Origin: Tupaia tana
Taxonomy: Eukaryota > Chordata > Mammalia > Scandentia > Tupaiidae
Length of the DNA: 64,000 nt
Reading direction: 5' to 3'
NCBI GenBank assembly: GCA_026018925.1
Contig: JAKSZU010000031.1
Coordinates: forward strand, 11,155,148 to 11,219,147
Both the position numbers and the translations under genes were made by a program. Within the stretch, counting starts at the first letter, position 1. Every line of letters begins with the position of its first letter. The notes beneath the pieces are model-generated. The model was not told the DNA's origin. It was given only the letters and a program-made list of their open reading frames with translations, and did no database searches. This document shows positions 63,539 through 64,000 of this stretch, piece by piece.

Positions 63539-64000
63539 TCTGTCCTTATGATTTTAAATACCAGATGTGCTGCAGTTTGCTCCCCCGAGAATATACAGTC
63601 TGTTACACAGTCTGCAAACGAGACAACTTGTGGATGGCCTGAGAGCATCTATATGTTAGCACGGTGTATAGGAGCCCTTTCTCCAACGTGGACTGGAACC
63701 TGGAACGCCATCGGACTGTAGTTCTCTGCTGAAGCAAACGAGAAGGCTGAACCAGGGGTTACCTCAGGCACAGTTCATGATGTGATTCTATCCTTAAAAA
63801 CAGGATGCTGTGTGAACAAAATAAGATTCCTGAGCTCTGTTGACCTAAAGTAAAATCAGTCCCTTTCCATCATTCACGGGACTATCATGAATCTATTTTC
63901 TCTCTCCTTTACGAAAGGAAAAGCGTATCTCATCATGTGAGATCAGCCCTCTGCTAATCATTCCTCTGCTAATACGTGGTTTTGGAAAGGGATCTGTAAT
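63539..64000. other. Unique sequence to window end
   Basis: No repeat or gene recognised. Confidence 0.5.

Overview
The window looks like intergenic or deep intronic DNA of a placental mammal. It is AT-rich and poor in long ORFs, and is packed with tRNA-derived SINEs, L1 relics, an ORF2-less L1 derivative (HAL1 type), a Tigger1-like DNA transposon, two LTR fossils and microsatellites. I find no intact protein-coding gene: nearly every open frame over 60 codons is a chance frame through a SINE, a pyrimidine tract or an L1 remnant. One SINE copy joins a tRNA-like part to a 7SL/Alu-like part. 7SL-derived SINEs are known from Euarchontoglires (primates, colugos, tree shrews, rodents, lagomorphs), so I lean to that clade. 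I cannot name the species, and the two dominant SINE families are not ones I recognise by name.

Two SINE families fill roughly a third of the window (about 110 copies by my count). Family A is about 250 bp: a tRNA-like head with A and B boxes, then a long body (CCCAAGATCCCGAGAGG, then a GGAGAAGGGATT block, a CCCCCCTGGGGGG hairpin, a CT-rich stretch, GCCCTATAGCAAAAACCTCTCC) and poly-A. Family B is about 160 bp: a head resembling the 5' half of serine/leucine tRNAs (GGTTAAGGCGCTGGACTCCC), a short CT-rich linker, TCTGGTCAAATTAAAATAAA and an A-rich tail. Family C is a rarer short form with a B-type front and an A-type 3' end. Many copies have target-site duplications (TSDs) of 13-18 bp, which mark them as L1-mobilised. 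Nested insertions give a relative chronology: old degenerate A copies are hosts, A and B then insert into each other's hosts, and CpG-rich A copies with perfect TSDs look youngest.

Layout: 1-2.6 kb, an L1 3' end broken up by SINEs and an LTR; 2.8-10 kb, SINE clusters including a 5'-inverted copy near 8.3 kb; 10.0 kb, a U4 snRNA pseudogene split by a B SINE; 12.8 kb, the tRNA/7SL composite; 13.7-16.1 kb, the HAL1 element carrying an A SINE that itself carries a B SINE; 16-30 kb, SINEs, AT-rich DNA and small tandem duplications; 30.5-30.9 kb, a unique block with six TGACAG half-sites; 36.76 kb, a candidate exon flanked by good splice signals; 40.8-42 kb, a second L1 3' end; 43.0-44.3 kb, the longest SINE-free stretch; 45.6 kb, a weak KRAB-like relic; 46.1 kb, a MaLR-type LTR; 47.4-49.3 kb, Tigger1; 55.7 kb, a third L1 3' end; 58-59.4 and 62-63 kb, ATCT microsatellite arrays, each hit by an A SINE.

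The parts do not form a pathway. What links them is retrotransposition by L1 machinery (SINEs, HAL1 and the U4 pseudogene all depend on it). The items most worth checking are the candidate exon, the TGACAG cluster, the HAL1 with a tandemly repeated 5' region, the composite SINE, and two SINEs with uncommon structures (5' inversion; 3' extension between two A tracts).
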